Position numbers and translations under genes: made by a program. From Krasilnikovozyma curviuscula (taxonomy: Eukaryota; Basidiomycota; Tremellomycetes; Cystofilobasidiales; Mrakiaceae), in NCBI GenBank assembly GCA_014825775.1, contig MVAQ01000315.1, forward strand, positions 1 to 20,849: a stretch of DNA of 20,849 nt, in the 5' to 3' direction. This document shows positions 8,823 to 18,734 of this stretch, piece by piece. The notes under the pieces are model-generated. The model did no database searches. It was not told the origin of the DNA and was given only the letters and a program-made list of their open reading frames with translations. Position 1 is the first letter of the stretch. Each line of letters starts with the position of its first letter.

Positions 8823-11254
8823 TCACCTACTCCATGATGAAATATCAAGGGCGCTAGAACTGGCCAGTTCTGGGACTCTGGGCGCCCATTCTTTGCCTTG
8901 TGGCATTCCCATCTCAGGTTGCCTACCAAGAACTCTGCCCGCCTGTATTCCCTGAGTACTGAGTTCACCTCTCTCCCGGCCACCTTCTTTTTTTCTCAAG
9001 TCCTCTGGTGGGGCGTCCATTAATCGGGCTATGGATTGAGGTAGAGTATATTGAGCTTGCTGCGACAAATGAATGTACCTAGAAATTTCCAGCTGCAAGA
9101 CACCAACAGAATCAGTGGAGTTGCAATGCATCAGTCTAGATCGTCCACGTACGTGCAAGTGAGGGTAGTATCCGACACTAGCTTTCCGAATTGCCAAAAT
9201 GATCTTGTCCCAGCCGCTCTCGAATAAATCCTTATGTAATCTCCAAGCTGACGTTGGAGATTCTATGGGCTCCCCAGCTTTTAGACACACTGCAGATAGG
9301 GCATTGAGGAGCTTGAGGTTGACGGTCTTGATTGTGTCGACAGAAGGAACAAGTCAACAAGTCAAAACACAAACACACGCACAAGAAAAAAAATAAAAAT
9401 CACTCACCAGATAGGTCACGGCTTCATATTCCACACCACCAGTTGCACCACCAGGAGCCATAGCTCTTTCCACCACTGAAGTGTCCACCGCTGACAGGCG
9501 CCATATCGAGTTGCCGGAATGACAAAACATCCAGAAGTAGTCACGACTAGCGAGATGAGAGGCGCAAACAGTTCAGTGGCATTGCATCGAAGAGCTGACG
9601 ATAGCAAGAATAAGACAGCGAGACAACTCACGGGACGTCAGAAACCTCCCCGACAAACCTCTTGAAGACCCTTTCCCTGCTAGCCTTTTTAATGAAATCA
9701 ATTACGTCTATGTCCCCTTCCTCTTTGACTTCAATCGTCATCAAACCTCTAACGAATGACTGTATTGATGTTTCCCCGGAGGGTAGTGTTAGCACAACGT
9801 CAGGAGAAGGGGACGTCCAAAGCGAGAAAATGACGGCGACGATTTCAATGATGAGCGTTCTGATTGCGACATCTCCTGGTTTTTTTGACGAGTATAAAAG
9901 CTGCATCAATGGTCTCCATGGATTAGGCGCTGCTGCTCTCAGCGCCTTTTGACCCGTCTTCGTGATGAATGCCCAGTTTGAAGATCAGCCTTGGTTCTAG
10001 ACAAGAGGTGTATGTCGAATGGAGCACTTACAACAGAGGTGCTGAGGGCTTTAACACAACGTAAGATCTCATGAAGTAGTTGATCATCATGTTGTTCTTC
10101 TCTCCATTCCATGTTCAGGATATCGTTGAGCCGAGAAAGCAAAGAGATGTAACCACGCTCAAGGACGAAGGTCTCTAACCAACTGGTAAACAGATAAAAA
10201 AAATAAAACAAAAAACAGCAGTAAAGCAGCATGATAAAGTTATGTGAGATGGGGCGAGTAGCGCGAAATGTAAGAAGAACCAACATACGCTGTGGATTCG
10301 TGCCTCAACAGCATCCTTAACTTCTTCACTCGCTCTACGTCCATCTTGGCCGTTTCGGCTCCTTTCAACCATCTGGCAAATTCTACTGGATTGGCGTCTT
10401 TTGAAGGGAAAGACGTACCAGGATTCAGCAAGGAAGAAGACGGCCTCTTGCCCAGCGCGTTGTTGGCGGACGTCCGCTTCCGAGGAGAAGTTTGGAGGGG
10501 AGTGGTGTTGCTGTTCATGACAAGGCCGCTGTGAGCTGATGCTGAGCTGGGCAGGGGGGTTGATGATTTAGAGCGTGGTGGTATTAACGAAGAAGACGAT
10601 GAAACTGATCTGAGGGAGGCATTCAAAAACTGTGATTTTGTTGAAGCATCCATTGTGAGCATCTTCTTCATGGTGGCTTGAGGTATTTGCATAGATTTCT
10701 ATACGACACAACCCAAGAACGTCAGTTGAACATCCACAAAAGAACATCCAACAGAGAGCAGGGGTTTTCAACTTTACCATAAGTTGGATGAAGGCTTCCT
10801 GCATGTCGTCTTCCCCTTGACTTGTCGGCACTCCGCTCGACAGCGCCAACTCCCCTTCTGGTCTATTGGTAGATGCTGAAAACACATCGAGCGACCTGTT
10901 GCTTCCATGCCTCGAGCTGCCGAGAGGATGTCGAGCAGTGTTTGGGCCGCCGGGGGTGTGTCCTGCCCCCCCTCTGCTGCTGCTGGCCCCAGCCAAAAAA
11001 AGATGGCCAGTAGATCCACTGCTGTTGGTGCTTCCATTGGCGAAGTGGGAAGGGGTGTAGTGGGAGGTGGATCCTGATGAAGAGCTGTGAGAAACCGAAG
11101 GTGGGGTTGAGTTCCTCTTGCCAGGGAGCCACGCCTTAGCTGGGGAAGGGAGCAGAGCTGGGAACAGTGGTGGTGCCTGCCCCATGTGGGACTTGGAGAC
11201 TGGAACGCCAGAAGGAAACACTGGTGGCCCTCGACTTTTGGTAGGAGAGGCCAT
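8823..11254 (-). CDS. GBD/FH3 (formin N-terminus-like) domain protein lacking FH1/FH2
   Basis: Seven exons join in frame to 648 aa: 11254-10778, 10698-10289, 10182-10032, 9957-9632, 9546-9408, 9326-9153, 9092-8823 (stop TGA). Residues 1-140 are low-complexity Ser/Pro/Gly. From ~147 the sequence follows the diaphanous-formin GTPase-binding and FH3 armadillo region: EDDMQEAFIQLM-KSMQIP, KKMLTMDASTKSQFL, FARWLKGAET, VKKLRMLLRHESTA-WLETFV, ILRCVKALSTSV-TGQKAL, then helical repeats to ~575 (TVNLKLLNALSAVCLKAG). The protein stops after a short Arg/Gly-rich tail, with no polyproline FH1 and no actin-nucleating FH2. It may be a Rho-GTPase-binding scaffold in polarity or cytokinesis; that role is inferred from the domain only. 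The exon 4 acceptor (AAG before Thr-Gly-Gln-Lys) was chosen because the stronger upstream TAG leads to a stop codon. Confidence 0.8.
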
Positions 11255-13090
11255 GATCGAATGGGCTGGCTCGTTGGGTCAAGTGGCTGTAGACGTCCAA
11301 CTATTTCGCGGCGACGCCTGTTCACTGATGCTTCTAAACCCGCCACAGCGACAAATCAAACACGAAAATGGTTGATAAAGCAAGAATTGAAGGGCACTGG
11401 CAGACCGGGGAAGAGCGCAGCTCTCAAAGGTCAGAGCTAAGAAGACGGGATCTCAGCCGAGAAAGATGCAGCGTAAGTATACTCGTGGACTGGCAGGGCA
11501 GCGCGTATCAGCATCAGGAGCTGCTACCCTGGGTTGAGAGGCGAGAGAGATCGATGGGTACAGCGCTGGGATGGTATTGCAGTACAACGAAAAGAGCAGC
11601 CAGGAGAGAGATAGAAGCTTGTTATTGGTCTCGCTCGATTACTCGGTCAGAGGAATTCAACTGACTGTGCTGTTGTTTCAACCGCCGCGAGTTTTAAGGC
11701 AATTTTCGTCGACTGGCTGCCGCTCAAGTCTTGAAAGCTAGGCAAGCCCAGCGCAGAAATTAGTGGAAGATGACCTACAGATACTGCTCTGAGTTGCGTT
11801 CATTTGAATTGACGTCTCCGGGGCCTAAGTTTCAACCCAAGGCGTCGCTTGAAGTATCGTCACCACCAGCTTTTCACGCCGTTGTGGGACCTGTATCTCT
11901 CACTATCTCGCTGTGTCATCAAAATATGTGAGAAAATTACAGTTAGATTTTCGATAGTCAGTTGGAACCCCCCTCTGAGTCATATTCAGTACCTAGATCG
12001 GAGGGTGACGATTTTTGACGATGTCAAAATAGACACCCGGGGCAATGTTGTCGCTGGACGATGAGGTCTGGGCGTTTGTGCATCCATTTTGGTGAAGTAA
12101 TCTCTCTCTATGATGATAGTACCTCGTATTGCTTTCTCCTAACCCCAAGTTCGGGACAAAAAACTCTCCCCTAGACGTTACGCCCACTTGGATGTTGTTG
12201 TCATGGTTATACATACTACTTTTTTTTTCTCTCCTTTCTATCTTGGGACCATGAATCAGAGAAGTTTTCTTTACCAATGATCGAACACTGGACAATTTTG
12301 AAGCGTCCCATCACAAGTCACAGCTGTCCCTCAATCTGGCCACGTCTGGCGACTGATTTAGTTTGCACCGCCGCTCAGTGCACACTGAGAAGATATATGT
12401 TCATTCTGGCCCTAAAGAAAACAGTACCCTCTAGTTCGGAGACAGGCTGCAGCGCGAGTATGAGGTGTGTAGTGTATATTGCCCCAAGAAGGCGAACTTT
12501 CAGTTTTTCTAAAAGTAGAAAAAACTTAGAGTTAATCACAAACCCTAGTAGCAGCATCTCCCCTGATTGCAAGGTTTCAACCCGCAATAAAGCTTCAGCT
12601 AAACCGGTTCTTCAAAACTGTATAGTTTTGAAACATTTGCCACACCGCGCCGACAAATTCGAGAGCGCCCAGATGAGGCTTTGGTCAAGGTGGCGAGAAG
12701 AGAAGTGTCTGTCGTCAACTTACCGCACCAAATCTCGTGAGTAGACAATGTTTCTTTCACATTGTGTTGATAGGAAGAGACAGATGAGGGAGGAAGGCAG
12801 GTAGCAGTCGAAGTTAGGCCCACACAACCCACCAATTCCAGCACGCAGCCATACATTCACCAGCATCAGCAGCAGCTTCTCCAACTCTTGACAGCTCGTC
12901 CTTAGAACACATTACTCTGTACCAACATCCAGAGGTCAAATCATTCAGATAGCCAGCAGGCGGCGTCGGAGCTATGGCGTAGATTCGTGCGGAAGAATGG
13001 GCAGAGGAGGACGATTAAATACGAGGCGACACTTTACAGCAGCTTGAACTGACCTCAACGCTTGTTTGCTATTTTGCTATATTGTAGAAG
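11255..13090. other. Divergent intergenic/promoter region (no supported gene)
   Basis: About 1.8 kb between the minus-strand GBD/FH3 gene and plus-strand RPL5. ORFs at 11368-11664 (plus), 12277-12744 (plus) and 11993-12295 (minus) have no recognisable family motif. A telobox-like AAACCCTA lies at 12540-12547. The last 45 bp before the RPL5 start (branch-like ACTGAC at 13048-13053, T-rich run, TTGTAG ending at 13087) look like the end of a 5' UTR intron; the donor is not obvious. Confidence 0.5.
11304..11310 (-). promoter_or_regulatory. SCB/E2F-like CGCGAAA box upstream of the GBD/FH3 gene
   Basis: Minus-strand CGCGAAA about 50 bp upstream of the start codon. It matches the CNCGAAA core of SBF sites. 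Short motif, supportive only in combination with the similar boxes before the next two genes. Confidence 0.3.
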
Positions 13091-14391
13091 ATGCCTTTCG
13101 TCAAGCTCGTCAAGAACCGTGCTTACTTCTCCCGATTCCAGGTTAAGTACAGAAGGAGAAGAGAGGGAAAGACTGATTGTGAGTTGCTCTTTGTTGGCGT
13201 CTAGTCTATACTTCGTTTGTTGAATTTCGATCCACTGAACCTGAAATTGCTTTGCGCTCGTCTCAGACTACGCCAGAAAGCGTTTGGTGTCCCAGGCCAA
13301 GAACAAGTACAACTCACCAAAGTACCGTCTCGTCGTCAGATTCACCAACAAGGACATCATTGTTCAAGTCGTCTACTCTAAGCTCCAGGTCAGTCTACTC
13401 TTGATCATGACATGTAGTGTCGTAGGGGAAGACAACCTAGTGTATAATCGTGGTTTGCTGATACCGCGCTTTTTGCTTTTCCTCAGGGTGACTTCGTTCT
13501 CACTGCTGCCCGATCTGCCGAACTCCCAAGATACGGTATCAAGCACGGTTTGACCAACTGGTCTGCTGGTACGTAGGAACTAATTCTCCATTGAACTGTT
13601 GAATCGCACGGAGGAATAGTTACTAACCATGCTCAAAATTTTATGTTTCCCCTTTCGTAGCTTACGCTACTGGTCTCCTCTGTGCCCGAAGAGCTCTCAC
13701 CAAGCTCAACCTTGCTGACAAGTACGAAGGTGTTGTTGAGCCAGATGGTGAACTCACCATGACCGAGGCTCTTGACGAGGAGGATGCCCCACGACCATTC
13801 AAGGCTTTCCTTGATGTCGGTCTCAAGAGAACCTCCACCGGTTCCCGTGTCTTCGGTGCCATGAAGGGTGCCTCCGACGGTGGTATCTTCGTTCCTCACT
13901 CCGAGAACAGATTCCCAGGTTTCGATGTCGAATCCAAGGAGCTGGACGCTGAGATCCTGAGGAAGTACATCTATGGTGGACACGTTGCTGAGTACATGGA
14001 GTCATTGGAGGAGGAAGATGACGAGCGATTCAAGAAGCAGTTCGCTACCTACCTTGCCGATGGTGTCGGTTCAGAAGACATTGAGGAGATCTACACCGCT
14101 GCCTTCGCTGCCATCAGAGAAAACCCAGGTTCGTCTTTAGTTCTATGAATCTCTGCGTATGCAACCATACACGTGTGGAGATCATTCGCTCACTTGCGGC
14201 GTTCGATTTTTGTCTTGTCTGCAGAGTACAAGCCAACCGAGAAGACCACCGACTGGGCTACTGAGTCCAAGAAGCACAAGTCTCCAAAGCTCTCTTACGA
14301 CCAGAAGAAGGCTCGTGTCGACGAGAAGATCAAGGCCTGGAAGTCGGGCCGTGCTTCTGCTGTCGACGAGGAGGACGAGGACGAGGAGTAG
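13091..14391 (+). CDS. RPL5: 60S ribosomal protein L5 (uL18)
   Basis: Binds 5S rRNA and, with uL5/L11, forms the 5S RNP of the large cytosolic subunit. Five exons (13091-13178, 13267-13388, 13487-13568, 13661-14128, 14225-14391) join in frame to 308 aa, close to the usual ~297. The start [20 protein letters not shown] is the canonical eukaryotic L5 N-terminus. [53 protein letters not shown] and [12 protein letters not shown] follow, and then the [21 protein letters not shown] insertion typical of fungi. The C-terminus is Lys-rich and ends in a strongly acidic DEEDEDEE tail. Codon use is visibly biased to C-ending codons, as expected for a highly expressed gene. All four introns are 82-98 bp with GTGAGT, GTCAGT, GTACGT and GTTCGT donors. 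Confidence 0.98.
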
Positions 14392-15080
14392 ATTGTTGCG
14401 TAGTGATGATTTGCTGGGGTTGTGGGTGTGTGAACATAAGAGCTATTTTCATGCTACCCAGTCATTTTTCCTATGACAATCAAGGTCATGGTGATCGTCT
14501 CTGCAAGACATGTGTTCGTTTTAGTTGTCTTGCCTCCCTGCGCACTGTAGCTAGTGGGGTTGTGGATAAAACCGACGATTGAAGATAATACGTTGTCAGC
14601 TGAAAACCACAGGTGCATAGGATGAAAAGTTGTTCCAGTATGAAGACATTGCGTGTGAGTTTGTTAATTGCGTCGTATCTAATTGTGAATCCAACTGCGG
14701 AGATAACACCCCACCTCTCGTAAGGGTCCCAATTTTGATTGATCCGCCATTAATAGGACGCGGAAAGCGATATCAGGTTTGGATTCAGTAGTGAAAGAGT
14801 GGAAGAGGCCAAGGTTCAAGGGAGCGGTTGAAGCTGTGTGGTCTCCCGTCACGGAGATCAGTCTACCTACACCTTTTATCTCATTGATACTTCAAACCGT
14901 TGCTGGAGCCCTTTTCGCTGTAGATTTAACGAGGTCGCCAACTGGAATTCTCATTTGCCCCAGTGATGTCTGGGCTGGATGGGAGTGGTGTAGTGCAGTG
15001 AGATGAGCGTGCTAACGGTCGTCCTTCGCCTTGCGGTTAGCAAAAGAATTACACCTCTCGAAAAGAAACTTGTCCGTGTC

Positions 15081-15100
15081 TTATTATTATTATTATTATT
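15081..15100. repeat. TTA/ATT trinucleotide microsatellite
   Basis: About seven perfect TTA units in non-coding DNA downstream of RPL5. Confidence 0.85.
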
Positions 15101-15525
15101 GCAGAATGGGCATCGAGGGACTAATCCCAAGCGAGGAAGGCCTGGAGGAACAAAGAAACCCGTGTCGGACGCTCTCACCCTCCTACCTGTCCCGTTTCTA
15201 GTTTTCCTTATTTCCTACTCCGTAGCTGATGCCAGCTAATGGTATAAAATCATTTAATAGAGTAGTGAGCCTGTTTAGACCCAGGCTCGGATGGCGGAGG
15301 ACAAATGGCCCACAGTCTAGCGGTAAAGGGGAAAGCAGCTCATACGTGTGAATTCACTGTAGTCAGTCTCCCAGACCATTGAGACTGATGAAAATCGACT
15401 TCAGGAGGCATTGCCCTGGAAAGATAAATAACGATTGACGCAATAAACCCACCTTGGTTAGAGACTGTCATTTTGCAGTGGAAGAGAGGGGAGAAAACAC
15501 CCTGCCGCCGAGCTGGCTTGTTTAC

Positions 15526-15535
15526 CTTTATATCT
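15526..15535 (+). promoter_or_regulatory. TATA-like element of the mannoprotein gene
   Basis: CTTTATATCT lies 171-180 bp upstream of the start codon. The CT-rich 5' leader just before the ATG (about 15668-15700) is typical of well-expressed fungal genes. The position is plausible for a TATA box if the 5' UTR is around 100 nt; unproven. Confidence 0.35.
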
Positions 15536-15705
15536 TCCCAGCCCGCGACACGTGGGGACAGGCAGTCGAGCCCAGGAGAGAGCGGGCGCGTCGCTTGGAA
15601 AAGCCTTGGCGTCGTCGACGTGAAAAAAGAAAAGAAAAAAGAAACACATCCCAGCGTCTGCTTACAACCGTCACTCTCCTTCTCTTCATTATTCATCTGA
15701 AAGCC

Positions 15706-17962
15706 ATGCTGAACGTTGCTGCTGCTGTCTTTCTCGCTGCTCTCTTCTCGACGGGGGCCCACGCCCAGGTCATTGCTGCCGGGCCAAACGTACGCCCCTC
15801 TCTTCTTCCTTTTTATTTCCTTCCTGATCACTGCTCAGAACTGGAGCTGATACATCCTCTCTTAGGGTGTCACCAACCCAGCTGCCCCCATGCTCGATGG
15901 CAAGTACAATCAGGTGAGCAAACCGCGTCCTCTGTTTGCGGTGTCGTTTTGAACCTGTGTCACCGCAAAACAAGGTTACTAACCTCTTTTATGGTGCGTG
16001 CAGACTTCGCTATCCAGACTGATCACCTTGAATTCAGTCGACGACTTCTGCTTGTATGTCCCCTCGTTCCCACTCTCACACGACATCACCCCGAGTTCTG
16101 ACCTATTCCACGCTGCATCTACAGATGGGGACCGCCAGAGTAAGCACTGCTTCCGAACAACAATCTGGGAAACTGACCCCTTTGGCTCACCATGCCCGTC
16201 TTTTGCTCTTTTCTGATCTGTCGTTCTGACCTGACAGAGCTGGTCCGCAAAACACGGTTAGTTTCAAGCCATTCCTTTATAATACGCAGACCCTGTGCCC
16301 ATCTCCCTGACACGTCTTTTCACTCACCAAACATATCCCAATACTCTTTAGATCGGAAATGTGGAGCCTATCGTTGTCGCTTGGTGCACAAAACCACGAA
16401 ACGGCGCGCGTTTGATCCCAGATGGGACCATCACCTCGGCTCATTATGTGAAGACTCCAAACTACGTTCAGATCGGTGGTTTACTTGACGGTACTAAACT
16501 GAACATTGTTGCCGGTGACGATGGTGGAGAATTGGGTGAGTGTTAAAGATCAACAGTCACAGCGCTTTATGAAGCGTTCGCTGGCTTACATGGAGCTCCG
16601 TTTTTTTGACTGCCTGGTGTTGTTGCCATTCGAATACATACACTAGACCCTCACGGTGCTGAAGGGACTGGAAACCCCATCGGTGGAAACGTCACTTCAA
16701 ATGTATCTGGTCAGGTGAGAGCTCACTTTCATCTCACTCTCCGAATCTACCCCGACGTCTCCTTCTCTCATTACCTGTGCAGGACGTCTTTTACGAAGAG
16801 TGGATGTCATTCATGTCCTATAACCAGTTCTGTTTGAGGATCTGTACCAGTGAAAATAGCACCTACTCGCGAGTACCCCCCTCCAGTGTGTTAGCTTCGG
16901 TTGTCGCGGTCTGCTGAGTTTTCAATACTGCTTCCTTCTCGCTTCGCTCCCATCAGTGCTGCGATTATGTGTCAACACGAGATTGATCTGTACGTCATCA
17001 CACTTTATTTGTTTTTATGAAGTCCGAGCTGCTGCCTAATCCAGTTTGGTCCTTTTTCGTATTGTCTCACCCTCCATCACATCCTCCTCCGCCTGACTCG
17101 CGTTCTTGCCTCTTGACAAGGCAGGCTTGGTTGCCAATGGGTGATGCCTGGAAACTGTAAGTTTTTGAAATGCTTCAGCCTTCCCACTTCCTTGAATATG
17201 CAACTGACGTTGTTTCTCTTCGTTCAGACGAAGATGGGACCTTCACCAGCTGCGACGCTGATGCTGCCTACCCACCAGTGAGTTCCTTCCATTTAACTCT
17301 CTGTCCTCTGAACATGTGACAGCCGATAAACTCCTCCTTTAATTGCGTTTCTTTAAGGGTGTGTACCCCATCGGATCAGCTGGATCAGGTACCACCTCGA
17401 CCTTTCACCAAAGATACACGAACACCGTCCCAGGTCCGATAAATGTGTCATTCCTGCTATCTCTGTTCATGCTAGCTCATTTTCTTTATCCTCTTAGGTA
17501 ACGAGTTCACCATCGGTGTCACCGTGACTCCATCCTCAGCCTACTCCATTCCAGCGTCCTCAAACTGCGTAACAGCATCTTCCATTTCCAACGGTATTAG
17601 CGTTGTTGGGGCAGCCGTTACTGGATCTGTTTCTGTCACTGGAAGCTCTGCTAGAAGCACCTTTACGTCCGGAGCTACTGCTTCAGGACCCAGCAGCTCT
17701 CGTAGTGGCAGTCGTGAGCCTTTTTGCGCCTTGATTCTAGCTTTACATGTCGTTTCTCACTTAAATTTGACCTCGGCTTTTTTATATATATGTAGTCACT
17801 CCAACCCCAACTGCGGGTGCTTCGGCTTCGGCTTCTGCATCAGCATCAACCTCTCGAACATCGTCTTCTCGAATGGCGTTCAATATCAGCTTTGAATTCC
17901 TTTGGGCTGGATTAACTGTGACAGTCTTGTCTGTTTTGGCTGGTGGTGCCATTATGCTTTAG
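15706..17962 (+). CDS. MP88: MP88-like secreted, probably GPI-anchored mannoprotein (macrofage-activating glycoprotein family)
   Basis: Fourteen exons (15706-15789, 15866-15913, 16004-16053, 16125-16139, 16238-16256, 16352-16535, 16647-16714, 16783-16868, 16957-16989, 17125-17156, 17228-17277, 17358-17433, 17498-17713, 17796-17962) join in frame to 375 aa. The signal peptide MLNVAAAVFLAALFSTGAHA is followed by a domain with the family's blocks: TSLSRLITLNS..DFCLWGPP, NTIGNVEPIVVAWCTK, ARLIPDGTI, YVQIGGLLDGTKLNI, ELDPHGAEGTGNPIGG, FCLRIC, MCQHEIDLLGCQWVMPGNY and GVYPIGS. These match Cryptococcus MP88, an immunoreactive mannoprotein at the cell surface; its biochemical activity is not known to me. 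N-glycosylation sequons NVT, NVS, NST and NIS are present. A Ser/Thr/Ala-rich stalk (~265-345) fits O-mannosylation, and a hydrophobic C-terminal tail fits a GPI signal. Exons 4 and 5 are only 15 and 19 nt. The intron after exon 8 must be GC-AG to keep frame. The family is multi-member, so orthology to MP88 itself is not certain. Confidence 0.85.
16125..16256 (+). other. Two consecutive micro-exons (15 nt and 19 nt) in the MP88-like gene
   Basis: Exon 4 (16125-16139) encodes WGPP plus part of Glu. Exon 5 (16238-16256) completes Glu and encodes AGPQNT. Both have proper AG acceptors and GTAAGC / GTTAGT donors. Joined, they give CLWGPPEAGPQNTIGN, which agrees with the family's CLWAPP...TIGN block. 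Confidence 0.8.
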
Positions 17963-18153
17963 GTTCTCTAGTCAATAGCTGGGAAGAGAGCTGGCTGTGT
18001 TGTGGCAGTAGTTAAAGAAAGACCCTCTTTTCTTGCCCAATTCAGCAAATACGTAGGAAGTAACATTGTTTTCATAAGAATTCTGTCATGTTTTAATATC
18101 GTTCATCTCTTGAGACGGCTTTGTGACAATTTTCATCCACTCTTCGAGTACTG

Positions 18154-18169
18154 AAAAAAAAAAAAAAAA
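18154..18169. repeat. A16 homopolymer tract
   Basis: Sixteen A residues about 190 bp downstream of the mannoprotein stop codon. Could be a simple sequence or the A tail of an old retroposed sequence; nothing upstream identifies a parent RNA. Confidence 0.8.
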
Positions 18170-18183
18170 GAAACACTAACCAT

Positions 18184-18292
18184 ATGCAGTTCAAAAGAGC
18201 AAATGTAAAGGCTGAGGCAAAGGCTGAGCAACGCGATGTTTACAAGAACTATGTGATCCAACGTCGTCAAAACCAAAGCCTTTGAACTGCAT
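18184..18292. repeat. 12-bp perfect inverted repeat with 85-nt loop
   Basis: ATGCAGTTCAAA at 18184-18195 is the exact reverse complement of TTTGAACTGCAT at 18281-18292. The loop contains a short tandem AAAGGCTGAGGC/AAAGGCTGAG (18206-18229), and the right arm is preceded by AGCC, extending partial pairing to the AAAGGCT units. It could be a small MITE-like foldback or a structured RNA; no target-site duplication is clear. Confidence 0.55.
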
Positions 18293-18513
18293 CTAACAAC
18301 CCTTTTTCTCTTCAAATAAGATATTTTGATAGTGAGAGATCATTCTGAACTTGACCCCTTGCGAAAGCGACCTATATGAATGCTCATTCACCAGGTTGTT
18401 GACTCGTAGTTGACCCAGGTAAAACCTCTGATCCGACTCATTGCCTTACTCTCCACTTAACTTTTGGGGGAGTCTTAACCCTCTCGAGCTGGTTACCTTG
18501 ATGTTGTATTCAT

Positions 18514-18535
18514 GGCCGCAGTCCACTCTGCGGCC
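18514..18535. repeat. Perfect 8-bp hairpin
   Basis: GGCCGCAG (18514-18521), six-base loop, CTGCGGCC (18528-18535). GC-rich stem in an AT-rich setting. No T-tract follows immediately; function unknown. Confidence 0.7.
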
Positions 18536-18734
18536 TAAGTCTTCGTCCCATCCATTCAATTATTTCGAAAGCAGCGGTGTAGTGTTACGGGTCCCCCTTC
18601 TCTTCCTTTTTCTTCCCTCTTTGGAAGGTTCTTGGAGATGTTGATTTGAAGAGTGTCGCTACCGATTCTTGTGCGGTGAGGTGCTGTCTGCTTTCAATCA
18701 AAATGCCGGCGCTAGTGGGGTTCTTGACACCACT

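Larger units (their letters stand above)
14392..15705. other. Intergenic region between RPL5 and the mannoprotein gene
   Basis: About 1.3 kb with the RPL5 3' UTR on the left and the promoter of the MP88-like gene on the right. It holds a TTA microsatellite (15081-15100) and a perfect 7-bp hairpin (15267-15288). No supported gene; the ORFs here have no family motifs. Confidence 0.55.

Noticed and set aside
10774..11346. Minus-strand 190-codon ORF overlapping the first exon of the GBD/FH3 gene
   Set aside because: It is another frame of the low-complexity Ser/Pro exon. The frame starting at 11254 joins cleanly to six further exons with GBD/FH3 character; this one does not.
11368..11664. Plus-strand 98-codon ORF just upstream of the GBD/FH3 gene
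   Set aside because: Arg/Glu/Ser-rich with no motif, opposite to the probable 5' UTR of the GBD/FH3 gene.
11993..12295. Minus-strand 100-codon ORF in the divergent promoter region
   Set aside because: No family resemblance; would need its own promoter inside the intergenic region; treated as chance.
12572..12582. B-box-like GGTTTCAACCC suggesting a tRNA
   Set aside because: No A box, no cloverleaf and no acceptor stem can be paired around it.
12277..12744. Plus-strand 155-codon ORF upstream of RPL5
   Set aside because: No recognisable motif, irregular composition, no splice links; most likely chance open frame.
13633..13983. Minus-strand 116-codon ORF opposite RPL5 exon 4
   Set aside because: Pure antisense shadow of a strongly biased coding exon; no domain and no splice support.
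14403..14409. GTGATGA resembling a C/D snoRNA box C in the RPL5 3' flank
   Set aside because: No matching box D with a terminal stem at a sensible distance; RPL5 introns were also checked and show no box C/D pair.
15454..16101. Plus-strand 215-codon ORF spanning the mannoprotein start
   Set aside because: It shares the frame of exon 1 but reads through introns 1-3, losing the family motifs; the spliced model from 15706 has a signal peptide at the start and matches the family.
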